Part shown: positions 15,349-24,913 of the stretch, piece by piece | Layout: each line of letters begins with the position of its first letter | Position numbering within the stretch: the first letter of the stretch is position 1 | NCBI RefSeq assembly: GCF_004348445.1 | Contig: NZ_SMKV01000014.1 | Coordinates: 93,190 to 157,189 of the forward strand | Origin: Saccharopolyspora aridisoli | GTDB taxonomy: Bacteria; Actinomycetota; Actinomycetes; Mycobacteriales; Pseudonocardiaceae | DNA: 64,000 bases | Direction: 5' to 3' | The notes under the pieces: model-generated | What the model was told of the DNA's origin: nothing | Seen by the model: the letters and a program-made list of their open reading frames with translations, nothing else | Databases searched by the model: none | Translations under genes and position numbers: made by a program

Positions 15349-16935
15349 TCAGTAGTTGACCCACTCGCCCTGGGCGTAGTCGAGGATCGTGGGGTGCATC
15401 AGCGTCGAGGGCGCGAGATCCGGGAGCCGGGCGCGGTCCGGCGGGAAGGTCTGGGCGGCGCGCAGGGTTTCGGCGTCGAGCGAGCGCAGCGGCGGAACGT
15501 CCTGCGGCAAGCGCGGTTCCGGCGGCCCCTCCTGCGTGAACAGGTGGAACCCCCACTCGCCGAAGGCGGGGACCGACACCTCGTAGGGCGTGGTGCGCAG
15601 GCCCAGCGAGCGCAGCGTGGCCTCGACGCACCAGTACGCCTTCGGCGCGAAGTACGGCGATCCCGCCTGCACGACCGCGCGGGCGTGGTCGGACATGGCC
15701 TGGGAGACCAGGCCGTAGAACTCCGCCGAGTACAGCTTGGCCGTGGCGGTGGAGTCCGCGTCGGGCATGTCGACCAGGACGACGTCGTAGCGCTCGCGGT
15801 TCTCCCGCAGCCAGCTGAAGGCGTCGCCCGCCACCGCGCGCACCCGCGGGTCGTCGAAGGCGTTGCGGTTCAGCGAGGACACGCGCGGATCCGTGCGTGC
15901 CAGTTTTAGCACCGCCGGGTCGAGGTCGACCAGCGTCACGTCCCGGACATCGGGGTAGCGCAGGACCTCCCGCACCGCCAGGCCGTCTCCGCCGCCGAGG
16001 ACCAGGACCCGCTCGCGCGGGCCGTTCATCGCCGGGTGGACCAGCGCCTCGTGGTAGCGGTACTCGTCGACCGAGCTGAACTGGAGATCGCCGTTGAGGT
16101 ACATCCGGGTGTCCTTCGCCCCGCTCAGCGACACCGACTCGGTGAGCACCACGTCCTGGTAGGGCGAGCGCTCGGCGTGCACCACGGGATGGGCGTAGAG
16201 CGCCTGCCGGGCGGTGATCTCGAAGTCGTCGGCGAACGCGTACGCCCCCAGCAGCAGGCCGCCGACCAGCATCGACGCGCCGATCAGCAGCAGTCGGGCG
16301 CGCTTGGTCAGCTCGCGGCGGAACACCGTGAGCACCAGGCCCAAACCGGCTGCGGCGTTGACCATCCCGACCAGCAGGGCACCCTGCACCTGCCCGAACA
16401 GCGGCAGCAGCAGGAACGGGAAGGCCAGGCCGCCCACGAGCCCACCGACGTAGTCGGCCGCGAACAGGTCGGCCACCGCGGAACCCGCGTCCTGCCTGCG
16501 GATGCGCTGCAGCAGCACCATCAGCAGCGGGATCTCGGCACCGATCAGCAGTCCCAGCACCAGCGCCGTCGCGATCAGCGCCGGTAAGTACAGGCTCAGC
16601 CACGCGAACGCCGCGTACAGCCCGAGAACGCTGAGCCCGCCGAGCAGCGCCAGCAGCAGCTCGATCCCGGCGAAGGCGGCAGCGGCCCACGGTTGCAGGG
16701 GTTTCGCGGTCAGCGCGCCGATGCCCATCGCGAACACCATCAGCGACAGCACGATCGATGCCTGCCCGATGGTGTCGCCGATCAGGTAACTGCCGAGCGC
16801 GACCAGCGCGAGCTCGTAGACCAGTCCGCACGCGGCGCAGACGAACACGGCCACCAGCACCGCGAACCGCGCGGTGCGGCCTCGCGGTGCTCCAGCGGTC
16901 TCGTCCTGCGCCGGAGCGGCTTCGGTGGTCGTCAA
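15349..16935 (-). CDS. Membrane-anchored polyamine aminopropyltransferase-like protein
   Basis: The 528-residue product combines about seven N-terminal transmembrane helices (~22-235) with a cytosolic spermidine-synthase-like Rossmann domain (~250-475). The latter shows SPYQD (257-261), the nucleotide-binding GGGDG (314-318), VDLDP (336-340) and VLVDMPDAD (386-394), where the first Asp corresponds to the catalytic Asp of SpeE. Membrane-fused SpeE proteins are widespread in actinobacteria and most are untested. It starts at TTG overlapping the DUF350 stop (TTGA), so it is translationally coupled. It is the last gene of a four-gene cluster with DUF4178, DUF4247 and DUF350. A role other than spermidine synthesis is likely. 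Confidence 0.85.
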   Translation of the reverse strand: MTTTEAAPAQDETAGAPRGRTARFAVLVAVFVCAACGLVYELALVALGSYLIGDTIGQASIVLSLMVFAMGIGALTAKPLQPWAAAAFAGIELLLALLGGLSVLGLYAAFAWLSLYLPALIATALVLGLLIGAEIPLLMVLLQRIRRQDAGSAVADLFAADYVGGLVGGLAFPFLLLPLFGQVQGALLVGMVNAAAGLGLVLTVFRRELTKRARLLLIGASMLVGGLLLGAYAFADDFEITARQALYAHPVVHAERSPYQDVVLTESVSLSGAKDTRMYLNGDLQFSSVDEYRYHEALVHPAMNGPRERVLVLGGGDGLAVREVLRYPDVRDVTLVDLDPAVLKLARTDPRVSSLNRNAFDDPRVRAVAGDAFSWLRENRERYDVVLVDMPDADSTATAKLYSAEFYGLVSQAMSDHARAVVQAGSPYFAPKAYWCVEATLRSLGLRTTPYEVSVPAFGEWGFHLFTQEGPPEPRLPQDVPPLRSLDAETLRAAQTFPPDRARLPDLAPSTLMHPTILDYAQGEWVNY

Positions 16936-17357
16936 TAGATCGATGCGGCCATGAGCACCGCGATCACCACGTGCGCAGCAGCCGACACCCAGGTGGCCGG
17001 GTGCATGTTCGGCGAGGCCAGCTCGTCACCGAGCTTGCCCGGCGTGATGGCATCGATGAGCAGGAACGACAGGCTCATCAGCACCATCCCGAGCAGGCCG
17101 TAGGCGACCGTGCCGACCAGGCCGAGCAGCAGGTCGTTGGCGCTGGCCATGATCGCGGTGGTGAGGATGATCCCGACGCCGATCAGGCCGGAGACCAGCA
17201 GCAGCGCGGCGTTCGGGTTGCGGTTGACCCAGATCAGGTCGCGCAGCTTGCCGGGGGTGGCGAGGTCGACGAGCACGTAGCCGAGGGCCATCATCGCCAC
17301 GCCGATCACCCCGTAGGCGACCGCGGCGAGCAGGCCGGCGAGCAGTTCGTTGAGCAA
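16932..17357 (-). CDS. DUF350 family membrane protein
   Basis: The 141-residue protein has four transmembrane helices arranged as two similar halves, each of the form LLxGLVGTVAYGLLGMVLMxL...D..TPGKL, which is the DUF350 (YjfL-like) internal duplication. Both halves contain TPGKL after helix two (residues ~34-38 and ~104-108). The start is TTG with AAGGG 9 nt upstream. Function is unknown. It is coupled by overlap to the aminopropyltransferase-like gene and follows DUF4247 after 104 bp. Confidence 0.85.
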   Translation of the reverse strand: MLNELLAGLLAAVAYGVIGVAMMALGYVLVDLATPGKLRDLIWVNRNPNAALLLVSGLIGVGIILTTAIMASANDLLLGLVGTVAYGLLGMVLMSLSFLLIDAITPGKLGDELASPNMHPATWVSAAAHVVIAVLMAASIY

Positions 17358-17461
17358 GGTGGTGTGCCCTTCCCGTGTCGTGGTGCGTCAGCGCGGGGGC
17401 CCGGCCGGAGCCGCCCGCGGAGGTCGTGGTCGGTGCGCGGTTCCGGCGGCGAGTCCGCTCA

Positions 17462-17899
17462 TCATTTGCCGACTCCCGGTCCGCCGCCGCGGAAGCTCTC
17501 GCCGCGCGTGGACGTCCAGCCCCACACGTGACCGACGTGGCTGTGGTAGCGGTGGTAGGCGCGGTCGGCGTCCATCAGGTGGATGACCGATCCGCGCTGG
17601 TGCGGCTGGATGATCACGGCGTCGTCGGAGTAGCGCAAGTAGATGCCCGAGGCGTCGGAGGACTGCGCCTGCGGACGCCACTTGGCGGTGATCTCGGCGG
17701 CGACGGTCTGCGGTGGCTTCGGGCTGGTGTAGGCCTCGTTGTCGTCGTCACCGGCGATGTCGAGGTGCGCGGCGCGCGTGTAGGTCTGCGCGACGTAGCC
17801 GCGCGCCCCGCCACCACCGGAGAAGATCATCACGAGCCCGACGATCAAGGCGATCACCACGGCCACCGCCGCGATGACGAACCAGTACTTGTGTTTCAT
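17462..17899 (-). CDS. DUF4247 family protein
   Basis: The 145-residue protein has one N-terminal transmembrane helix (~6-27) and an exported domain with conserved-looking ...YLRYSDD.V.I and RAYHRYHSHVGHVWGW segments, as in DUF4247. The His/Tyr-rich C-terminal part suggests a binding role but none is known. It starts a few bases after the DUF4178 stop codon. Confidence 0.8.
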   Translation of the reverse strand: MKHKYWFVIAAVAVVIALIVGLVMIFSGGGGARGYVAQTYTRAAHLDIAGDDDNEAYTSPKPPQTVAAEITAKWRPQAQSSDASGIYLRYSDDAVIIQPHQRGSVIHLMDADRAYHRYHSHVGHVWGWTSTRGESFRGGGPGVGK

Positions 17900-17902
17900 C
17901 GA

Positions 17903-18514
17903 TCAATCCGCCGTCGGGTAGATGAGCACGTCGTAGCGGCCGAGCTCCTCGCCCGCGGAGGCCTCCCACGCGGCGCCGCCGTAGGACTCGAAGCCCAGCA
18001 GCGCGCCGTCGGAGGCCTCGTAGTCGTGGTAGCGCACGGTTCCCTCGGCATCGAGACCCGTCGTGGCCTCGCTGCGGAAGGTCGCCGAGCCCGACTCGCC
18101 CGAGCGGTAGGTGCGGCCGTCGTGCTCAACGGTCGCCTCACCAGGGGCACCGACGCCGGTGACCGGCTTCCACAGCGTCAGGACCAGGTCCGGGTCCTCC
18201 TCGACCGCCAGCCACAGCTGCGTGCCCTTGGCGTCGTCGAGCAGGTGCTCCGACCAGCCCCAACCGCCCTCGTCGAGCCGGAGGCTCCCGCGCACGGTGT
18301 AGGTGGTCGAGCGGATCTCCACGATGTCCCCGGCCTTGAGCGCACGGGGATCACCTCGCAACGAGTCCTGGTCGCCGGTCCCGAAGGGGTCCTGCGGCAC
18401 TCCTGCCCGGGACTCCCCCTGCCGGGCCGCCCGCCGCGCCCGCATCCCGAGCACCACGGCGACGACCCCGACCACAACCAGCAGCAACACCAAGACGACC
18501 AGCATTTCGGCCAT
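17903..18514 (-). CDS. DUF4178 family protein
   Basis: The 203-residue protein has an N-terminal transmembrane helix (~3-24) followed by a basic stretch and a DUF4178 beta-rich domain (~55-195) with GDIVEI, YTVRGSLRLDEGGWGWSEHLL-type and W-rich features. It begins the cluster DUF4178-DUF4247-DUF350-aminopropyltransferase, all on one strand with small gaps. All four are membrane-associated, so a shared envelope function is likely. GAAGGGG lies upstream of the ATG. Confidence 0.83.
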   Translation of the reverse strand: MAEMLVVLVLLLVVVGVVAVVLGMRARRAARQGESRAGVPQDPFGTGDQDSLRGDPRALKAGDIVEIRSTTYTVRGSLRLDEGGWGWSEHLLDDAKGTQLWLAVEEDPDLVLTLWKPVTGVGAPGEATVEHDGRTYRSGESGSATFRSEATTGLDAEGTVRYHDYEASDGALLGFESYGGAAWEASAGEELGRYDVLIYPTAD

Positions 18515-18621
18515 TCCGGTACGCCCCTTCCGCGCGATTTCCGGGCCGAGGCTATCGCTCGCGGATCACCCGAGTGGCCCAAAACCCCGAAACGTGACCA
18601 ATCGCGGCGGGAAGAGGAGAA

Positions 18622-18650
18622 GGGCCGCTCACCCGATCGGTGAGCGGCCC
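18622..18650 (-). terminator. Terminator of the otsA/otsB-GH15 region
   Basis: GGGCCGCTCACC pairs perfectly with GGTGAGCGGCCC over a 5-nt loop, beginning 14 nt downstream of the otsB-GH15 stop codon. It separates that gene from the DUF4178 cluster. Confidence 0.8.
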
Positions 18651-18663
18651 GTTCCAGGGTTGA

Positions 18664-21213
18664 TCAGGCGGACAGCAGCTGGGCGCAGCGGATCAGGCCC
18701 AGGTGGGAGTACGCCTGCGGGTGGTTGCCCAGGGAGCGCTCCGCGATCGGGTCGTACTCCTCGGACAGCAGGCCGGTCGGCCCGGCGGTGTCCACGATCT
18801 GCTGGAAGAGCTCCTCGGCCTCGGTGCGGCGACCGGTGAGCAGGTAGGACTCGATCAGCCACGCCGCGCAGAGGTGGAAACCGCCCTCGTCACCCGGCAG
18901 ACCGTCGTCCCGCCGGTAGCGGTAGACGGTGGAGCCGCTGCGCAGCTCCGCCTCGATCGCGGTGACGGTGGCGCGGAACCGCTCGTCGGACGGGTCGATC
19001 AACCCCGACAACCCGACGTAGAGCGAGGCCGCGTCGAGGTCGGAACCCTCGTAGGCGGTGGTGAACGCCTGCACGTCCGGGTGCCAGCCGTTCTTCACCA
19101 CGTCCTCGGAGATCTGGTCGCGCAGCGGGACCCAGCCGTCCTCGACCTCGCGGCCGTAGGCCTCGGCGATCTTGATCGCGCGGTCCAGGGTCACCCAGCA
19201 CATCACCTTGGAGTAGACGTGGTGCCGGGGCGCGTCGCGCTCCTCCCAGATGCCGTGGTCGGGCTCGAACCAGCGCTTGCTGACCGCATCGGCCATCGCG
19301 GTGACCAGTTCCCAGTCGTTGTCCCGGACCGTGCCGGTGGCCTGCGCCAGGTGCGCGATGAGCTCCACGACCGGACCGAACACGTCCAGCTGGACCTGCT
19401 GGTCGGCGAGGTTGCCGACGCGCACCGGACGCGATCCGGCGTAGCCGGGCAGGCTGTCGATGACGGCCTCCGGGCCCAGACCGGTGCCCTGCAGCGAGTA
19501 CAGCGGGTGCAGCCGCTCCGGGCCGGGAACGGTCTCCAGCACCCGGTGCAGCCAGTCCAGGAACGCCTCCGCCTCAGCCTTGGAACCCAGCGTGACCAGC
19601 GCCTGAGCGGTCATCGCACCGTCCCGCAGCCAGCAGTAGCGGTAGTCCCAGTTGCGGACGCCGCCGATCTCCTCCGGCAGCGAGGTGGTCGCGGCCGCCA
19701 TGATCGCTCCGGTGTCGGAGTGCACCAGGCCGCGCAGCGTCAGCGCCGAGCGGGCCACCAGTTCGCGCTCGACCTCCGGCAGCGACAGGGTCTTCATCCA
19801 CTCCGACCAGTACGCCTCGGTCTCGGCCCGACGGGCGGGCTCGTCGGTGGGCGTGAGGTCCTCGGTGCCGCCGCGCATCTCCAGCACGACCGGCTCGCCC
19901 TCGGTGAGCTCGATGACGGCCCTCGCCGACTGGTGCACGCCGTCTGAGGCGATCTCCCACTGCACGCCCGGCGAGTACACCACCATCGGCTCGGAGGTGC
20001 CCTGCACGCGCAGACCCCCGGCTTCCGGGGTGATCCGCACCGGCACCTGGCCGAACTCGGGACGTGGCGCGAAGTCCACCGACACCGTGGTGCTGCCGCT
20101 GAGGACCCGCACCAGGTCGGTGCGGTGCGTGTCGGTGCCGTGCGCGAGGTAGTCGGTGACCAGCAGCCGCGACCAGCGGGTCTCGACCGTCATGGTGTTG
20201 GGCACGTAGCGCTGGCCGAGCGGCAGCGGGCTGCGCTGCCCGCCGTTGCCGCCGACGTGCGGGCGGATGCTGAAGTGACCGGCGGCGGGACCGCCGAGCA
20301 GATCGGCGAACACCGCGGCCGAGTCGGGACCCGGGTGGCACATCCAGGTCACCCGGGCGTCCGGGGTGACGAGGGCGATGTTGCGCTCGTTGGACAGCAT
20401 GGTCAGCCGCTCGATGGGCGGCGCCTGCTCGCCGTAGAGCCAGGTGCGCCGCTCCTCCGTGAGGAACGCCAGCACGGTGGCGACGTCGGTGGTGCTGCTG
20501 ATCCGGTGCGCGGCCAGCGAGTCGCCTTCGCCGACCTTGATCCCCAGGTCAGGACCTTGGAGCCGAGCGAACGCCTTCTCGTCGGTGACGTCGTCGCCGA
20601 GGAAGATCGCGGCGGTGGCACTGACCTGGTGGCGCAGCGCGTCGAGGGCGTTGCCCTTGTCGGTCTGCACCACGGAGAGCTCGATGACGGCCTTGCCCTC
20701 GGTGACCTGCACGCCCTCCCACCGCGCGGGGCCGTTGCGGACGGCGTCGAGGACGGACTCGGACACGTCGTCCTCGGCGCGGCGGACGTGCACCGCGACG
20801 CTGGCGGGCTTGGCCTCCAGCGTCACGCCGGGCTGGCCGCGCACGATGTCCTGGACGGATACCTGGAGTTCGGTGCGCAACTGGGTGGCCTCGGGTTCGA
20901 GGCCGTGCACGAAGCCGACGTCGAACTCCGAGCCGTGGCTGCCGACGAGGTGGACCTCCGCCGGCAGCCGGGACAGGGTGGCCAGGTCGCGCAGCGCGCG
21001 TCCGGAGATCACCGCCGTGGTGGTGGCGGGCAGCGCGGCGAGCGACCGCAGCGCGTGCACCGATTCGGGTAGCGGTTTGGCCTGAGTCGGGTCGGCCACG
21101 ATCGGTGCGAGCGTGCCGTCGTAGTCGCAGGCGACCAGAAGTCGAGGCGTCCGCGCGAGCTGCACGATCATGCGTCGCAGCTCCGCAGGCAGGGCTTCGG
21201 CGGTCAACGCCAT
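18664..21213 (-). CDS. otsB: Trehalose-6-phosphate phosphatase fused to a GH15 glucoamylase/trehalase-like domain
   Basis: Residues ~1-255 are a HAD-type trehalose phosphatase with the nucleophile motif DYDGT (Asp30, Asp32), the SGR motif and the GDDVTDE motif. Residues ~265-849 are a GH15 domain with an N-terminal beta-sandwich and an alpha/alpha barrel containing WLRDGAM, GIWEERD (putative general acid Glu) and LLSEEYDP (putative base). The phosphatase makes trehalose from trehalose-6-phosphate; mycobacterial GH15 homologues hydrolyse trehalose, so the fusion may contain both a synthetic and a degradative step. The 849-residue length is far above OtsB alone (~250-390). Downstream of otsA with 132 bp between, same strand. 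AAGGAG is very close to the ATG. Confidence 0.9.
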   Translation of the reverse strand: MALTAEALPAELRRMIVQLARTPRLLVACDYDGTLAPIVADPTQAKPLPESVHALRSLAALPATTTAVISGRALRDLATLSRLPAEVHLVGSHGSEFDVGFVHGLEPEATQLRTELQVSVQDIVRGQPGVTLEAKPASVAVHVRRAEDDVSESVLDAVRNGPARWEGVQVTEGKAVIELSVVQTDKGNALDALRHQVSATAAIFLGDDVTDEKAFARLQGPDLGIKVGEGDSLAAHRISSTTDVATVLAFLTEERRTWLYGEQAPPIERLTMLSNERNIALVTPDARVTWMCHPGPDSAAVFADLLGGPAAGHFSIRPHVGGNGGQRSPLPLGQRYVPNTMTVETRWSRLLVTDYLAHGTDTHRTDLVRVLSGSTTVSVDFAPRPEFGQVPVRITPEAGGLRVQGTSEPMVVYSPGVQWEIASDGVHQSARAVIELTEGEPVVLEMRGGTEDLTPTDEPARRAETEAYWSEWMKTLSLPEVERELVARSALTLRGLVHSDTGAIMAAATTSLPEEIGGVRNWDYRYCWLRDGAMTAQALVTLGSKAEAEAFLDWLHRVLETVPGPERLHPLYSLQGTGLGPEAVIDSLPGYAGSRPVRVGNLADQQVQLDVFGPVVELIAHLAQATGTVRDNDWELVTAMADAVSKRWFEPDHGIWEERDAPRHHVYSKVMCWVTLDRAIKIAEAYGREVEDGWVPLRDQISEDVVKNGWHPDVQAFTTAYEGSDLDAASLYVGLSGLIDPSDERFRATVTAIEAELRSGSTVYRYRRDDGLPGDEGGFHLCAAWLIESYLLTGRRTEAEELFQQIVDTAGPTGLLSEEYDPIAERSLGNHPQAYSHLGLIRCAQLLSA

Positions 21214-21345
21214 ACTCCTTGGGGGCGGGTCAAGTCTGGATGGATCGATCCGGTTCGCCGCCGGCGAAGACCGTCTGCTGGCGACCGGTTCTGCTCAGTA
21301 TCGCCGACGTCGCGCGATCCGTGTTCCGGACCGGTTTGCCGCCAG

Positions 21346-22815
21346 CTACTCCACGAGGGGTGCGCCCAACGCTTCGAGGAACGACCGCGCCCAGCGGTCG
21401 ACGTCGTGCGTGAGCACTTGCCTACGCAGAGCGCGCATCCTACGGCGGCCCTCCGCCTCGTCGATCTCCAGGGCGGCGAGCAGCGCGTCCTTCACGCCAT
21501 CCAGGTTGTGGGGGTTGACCAAGAACGCACTGGTGAGTTCCGCGGCGGCCCCGGCGAATTCGCTGAGGACCAGTGCGCCGCCCAGGTCGTGGCGGCAGGC
21601 GACGTACTCCTTGCAGACGAGGTTCATCCCATCGCGCACCGGGGTGACGACCATGACGTCGGCGGCGGTGTAGAGCGCGACGAGGTCCTTCTTGTCCACC
21701 GACGTGTGCAAGTAATGCACGGCTGGGTGACCGACCCGGCCGAAGAGGCCGTTGATCCGGCCCACCTCGCGCTCGATGTCCTCGCGCATCTGCTTGTAGT
21801 GCTCGACTCGTTCCCGGCTGGGCGTGGCGACCTGGATCATCGTCACGTCCTCGGCCTTGATGTGGCCCTCGGCGAGCAGCTCGTGCATCGCGTGCAGCCG
21901 CACGTCGATGCCCTTGGTGTAGTCCAGCCGATCCACGCCGAGCATGATCTTGCGCGGGTTGCCCAGGTCGGCGCGCAGCTTCTTGACGCGCTGCTGAACG
22001 TCCTTGCTGCGCGCCAGCTTGTCCAGCTCGGTGGAGGCGATGGAGATCGGGAACGCGCCCACCCGCACGGTCCGGTCACCGACCTGCACGACACCCGGCC
22101 GGTTGCGCACGCCGACCTGGCCGCGGCTGGGCTCGAAGCCGGCGAGCCTGCGGGCAAGCCAGAGGAAGTTCTGCGCGCCGCCGGGCCGGTGGAACCCGAC
22201 CAGGTCGGCGCCGAGCAGGCCGCGCACGATCTCGGTCCGCCACGGCAGCTGCATGAACAGCTCGACCGGCGGGAACGGGATGTGCAGGAAGAAACCGATC
22301 CGCAGGTCGGGCCGCAGGTCGCGCAGCATCGCGGGCACCAGCTGGAGCTGGTAGTCCTGCACCCACACGGTGGCGCCTTCGGCGCTGACCTCGGCGGCGG
22401 CTTCGGCGAAGCGGCGGTTCACCCGCTGGTAGGCGTGCCACCAGGAGCGGTCGAACACCGGCGGCACGACCACGTCGTGGTAGAGCGGCCACAGCGTGGC
22501 GTTCGAGAAACCCTCGTAGTACTCGGCGAACTCGTCGGCCGACAGCCGGACCGGGTACAGCTGCATCTCGTCATCGTCGAAGCGCTCGACGTCGACGTCG
22601 GCGACGCCCGGCCAGCCGACCCAAGCTCCGCGACGCGCGCGCAGGAACGGCTCCAGCGCGGTGACCAGCCCACCCGGGCTGTGCTTCCAGCGCTCGGTGC
22701 CGTCCTCCAGCTTCTCCAGGTCGACGGGAAGCCGATTGGCGACCACGACGAAGTCCGCCCGGTCGGAACTCCTGTTGGGCCCGTCGCCCTCGCTCACCGG
22801 AAACCCTCCTGCCAT
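21346..22815 (-). CDS. otsA: Alpha,alpha-trehalose-phosphate synthase (UDP-forming)
   Basis: The 489-residue GT20 enzyme joins a nucleotide-activated glucose to glucose-6-phosphate. Family motifs seen are [55 protein letters not shown] and [12 protein letters not shown]. Length fits OtsA. Start ATG 22815 has AGGTGG 4 nt away; GTG 22797 has a better GGAGGG site at 6 nt and would remove six residues. With the otsB-GH15 fusion it completes the OtsAB trehalose pathway, an osmo- and desiccation-protectant route. Confidence 0.95.
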   Translation of the reverse strand: MAGGFPVSEGDGPNRSSDRADFVVVANRLPVDLEKLEDGTERWKHSPGGLVTALEPFLRARRGAWVGWPGVADVDVERFDDDEMQLYPVRLSADEFAEYYEGFSNATLWPLYHDVVVPPVFDRSWWHAYQRVNRRFAEAAAEVSAEGATVWVQDYQLQLVPAMLRDLRPDLRIGFFLHIPFPPVELFMQLPWRTEIVRGLLGADLVGFHRPGGAQNFLWLARRLAGFEPSRGQVGVRNRPGVVQVGDRTVRVGAFPISIASTELDKLARSKDVQQRVKKLRADLGNPRKIMLGVDRLDYTKGIDVRLHAMHELLAEGHIKAEDVTMIQVATPSRERVEHYKQMREDIEREVGRINGLFGRVGHPAVHYLHTSVDKKDLVALYTAADVMVVTPVRDGMNLVCKEYVACRHDLGGALVLSEFAGAAAELTSAFLVNPHNLDGVKDALLAALEIDEAEGRRRMRALRRQVLTHDVDRWARSFLEALGAPLVE

Positions 22816-22872
22816 GTATCCACCTGTAGTTGTGAGGCTACTTAACCCACACCGCCACCGCGTGCTTCGTGT

Positions 22873-22901
22873 GGACCAAACACACCCGCGTGTTTCGGTC
22901 C
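22873..22901 (-). terminator. Hairpin between thrE-type exporter gene and otsA
   Basis: GGACC and AAACAC pair with GTGTTT and GGTCC with a one-base bulge and a 6-nt loop. It begins 50 bp downstream of the exporter stop codon. It could also affect the otsA leader, since otsA starts about 60 bp further on. Confidence 0.5.
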
Positions 22902-22950
22902 GGATGGGGCCTTAACTTCGTTCCCGTTGCGGAACGCGGCAAAACGGCGG

Positions 22951-24399
22951 TCAGTCCAGGCGCCGCTTGCTGGGGCGCAGCGGACCGGACAGCCTCGGCC
23001 CGGAGATCCGCCGCTCCAGCCGGCCCAGCCTGCTGCGCACCGGTTGCGCCAGGTACTCACCGAGCACCACGCCCGCACCGAGGGCGAGCCCGGTGGCCAC
23101 CGCCAGCATCAGCGTCGCCACACCGGCCGGGCTGCGGAGCACCGACAGCTCGAACAGGCCCCGGTACGTCGCCAGACCGGGCAGCAGCGGCGACACGGCG
23201 GAGACCGCGACGACCAGCGCGGGGATCTCCAGCCGGCGGGCGACGATGCCGCCAGCGAAACCGACGACGGTGGTGGCCACCGCCCCGGCCAGCACCGGGT
23301 TGAGCTCCACGCCGCCCTGCACGATCAGCGTCGCGTGCACCCCGGCCGCCACACCACCAGCGATGCCCGCGATCAGCAGCGGCCGCGGTGGCGCGTAACT
23401 GGCCAGCGCGAAGCACGCCGAGGTGGAGGCACCGGCGAGGACCTGCACCGACAGCAGCAGCGCCGGCGTGCTCACCTGGGCTCTGCCCAGCGACTGGGCG
23501 TCCAACCCGGCCACGTTCTCGCCGCCGATGCGCAGGCCCACGTAGAGCGCCAGGACCACGCCCGCGATCAGCCCGGCGGTCATCATCGCCAGTTCGGCCA
23601 TCCGGCCCGCCGCCGTGACGTTGTAGCCGGTGATGGCGTCCTGCATGGAACCGACGACGGTCATACCGGACAGCAGGACGATGATGCTCGCGGCGATCGC
23701 CAGCGGCGGGTCGTGCAGCATCCCTGCGGCGTAGGCGCCCAGCGCGAGGCTGGTGGCGATCGCGCCGCCGACGGCTTGCTGGAAGAAGAACGGCAGGGCG
23801 CGCTTGTTGAGCAACCTCCCGATGCGGTCGACCAGCGCGCTGGTGCCCGCGGCGACCAGCGGCAGGAAAGGGTCCTCGCCGCCGCCGAGCAGCACGGCCA
23901 GCGACGCGGCCATGCCCGCCCAGGCCAGGGTGGCGACCCAGCGCGGGAACGGGTGCGGCGCGGTGGTGATCCGGTCCAGATCGGCGTAGGCGTCGCTGGC
24001 GCTGATCTCGCCCGAGGTGATCCGCCGCAGCAGCTTCTCGACGTCGGCGAGCCGCGTGTAGTCGATGGAGCGGTTGCGGACCACGCGCAGCGAGGTGATC
24101 GGCGGCTGCTCGGTGCCCCGGTAGCAGGAGACGGTGATCGACGTGTAGATCACGTCGACCTCGCAGTGCGGCAGACCGTAGGCGCTGACCACGCCGATGA
24201 TGGTCGCGGTGACGTCGGAGGCGCCCGCACCGCTGGCCATCTGCACCTCACCGATGCGCAGGCCGAGGTCCAGGACCAGGTGGACGGTTGACTCGTCGGG
24301 CAGCGAGGGCCCGAAGACGACGTTGCGAGAACCCGGGACGGTCGTCTGCTCGGGGTCGCGCCGCCGCAGCACACCACGCGCGCGCTGCGTGATTCCCAC
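22951..24399 (-). CDS. thrE: Threonine/serine exporter family protein (ThrE)
   Basis: The 482-residue protein has a soluble N-terminal ThrE region (~20-180, with MASGAGASDV near residue 45) followed by ten hydrophobic segments in the two-part DUF1212/DUF3815 arrangement. Corynebacterium glutamicum ThrE exports threonine and serine by proton motive force. GTG 24399 is preferred because AGGAAGGAAA lies just upstream; the frame is open to 24585 but that part is low in structure and runs close to the divergent tRNA gene. A tRNA-Thr gene next door is probably coincidence. Confidence 0.85.
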   Translation of the reverse strand: MGITQRARGVLRRRDPEQTTVPGSRNVVFGPSLPDESTVHLVLDLGLRIGEVQMASGAGASDVTATIIGVVSAYGLPHCEVDVIYTSITVSCYRGTEQPPITSLRVVRNRSIDYTRLADVEKLLRRITSGEISASDAYADLDRITTAPHPFPRWVATLAWAGMAASLAVLLGGGEDPFLPLVAAGTSALVDRIGRLLNKRALPFFFQQAVGGAIATSLALGAYAAGMLHDPPLAIAASIIVLLSGMTVVGSMQDAITGYNVTAAGRMAELAMMTAGLIAGVVLALYVGLRIGGENVAGLDAQSLGRAQVSTPALLLSVQVLAGASTSACFALASYAPPRPLLIAGIAGGVAAGVHATLIVQGGVELNPVLAGAVATTVVGFAGGIVARRLEIPALVVAVSAVSPLLPGLATYRGLFELSVLRSPAGVATLMLAVATGLALGAGVVLGEYLAQPVRSRLGRLERRISGPRLSGPLRPSKRRLD

Positions 24400-24599
24400 C
24401 GCGGACTTTCCTTCCTGCCGCGCCCCGCGAACGGGGCGCCGCCGTGGCTGATCTTCCCCTCGGGGATCGCCTGTCATGAGCGGACCGTTGCACTCGGCAT
24501 CTGTGGCTTCCATCACCTGGTCGTCGAGGCGAGCGTGGCCGCTTCCCAGCCCGCGCGCAGCGGCGCTTACGATGTTCGCGCACACATCGTTCGTGCGTC

Positions 24600-24672
24600 G
24601 CCGCTGTAGCTCAGCTGGTAGAGCGCCCGCCTTGTAAGCGGATGGTCAGGGGTTCGAGTCCCCTCAGCGGCT
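24600..24672 (+). tRNA. tRNA-Thr (anticodon UGU)
   Basis: The 73-nt sequence folds as a full cloverleaf: acceptor GCCGCTG/CAGCGGC, D-arm GCTC/GAGC, anticodon loop CTTGTAA with anticodon TGT, and T-arm AGGGG-TTCGAGT-CCCCT. The first pair of the anticodon stem is a C-A mismatch. CCA is not encoded. A TACGAT -10-like box lies about 27 bp upstream (24568-24573). Confidence 0.93.
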
Positions 24673-24913
24673 CCGAGCGTACCTGACCAGGCATTTTAAC
24701 TGACCAGGTACGGCTGTGCCCGTTCCGCCACAGCCATCGGGGTGAAATTTGGTCCCGAGACCAGCAAGAATGTAACGCCCGGCCTCCCGCTCGCGATCAC
24801 GATCCTCTTTTCGACGGGTCGACGATCACTTCCACAAGGGCGCTGGACATCGGACGACCTCGCCCTATACCGTCCTAGCGGATGTCGATCGTGAATACTG
24901 GTGGGGTTTGCTC

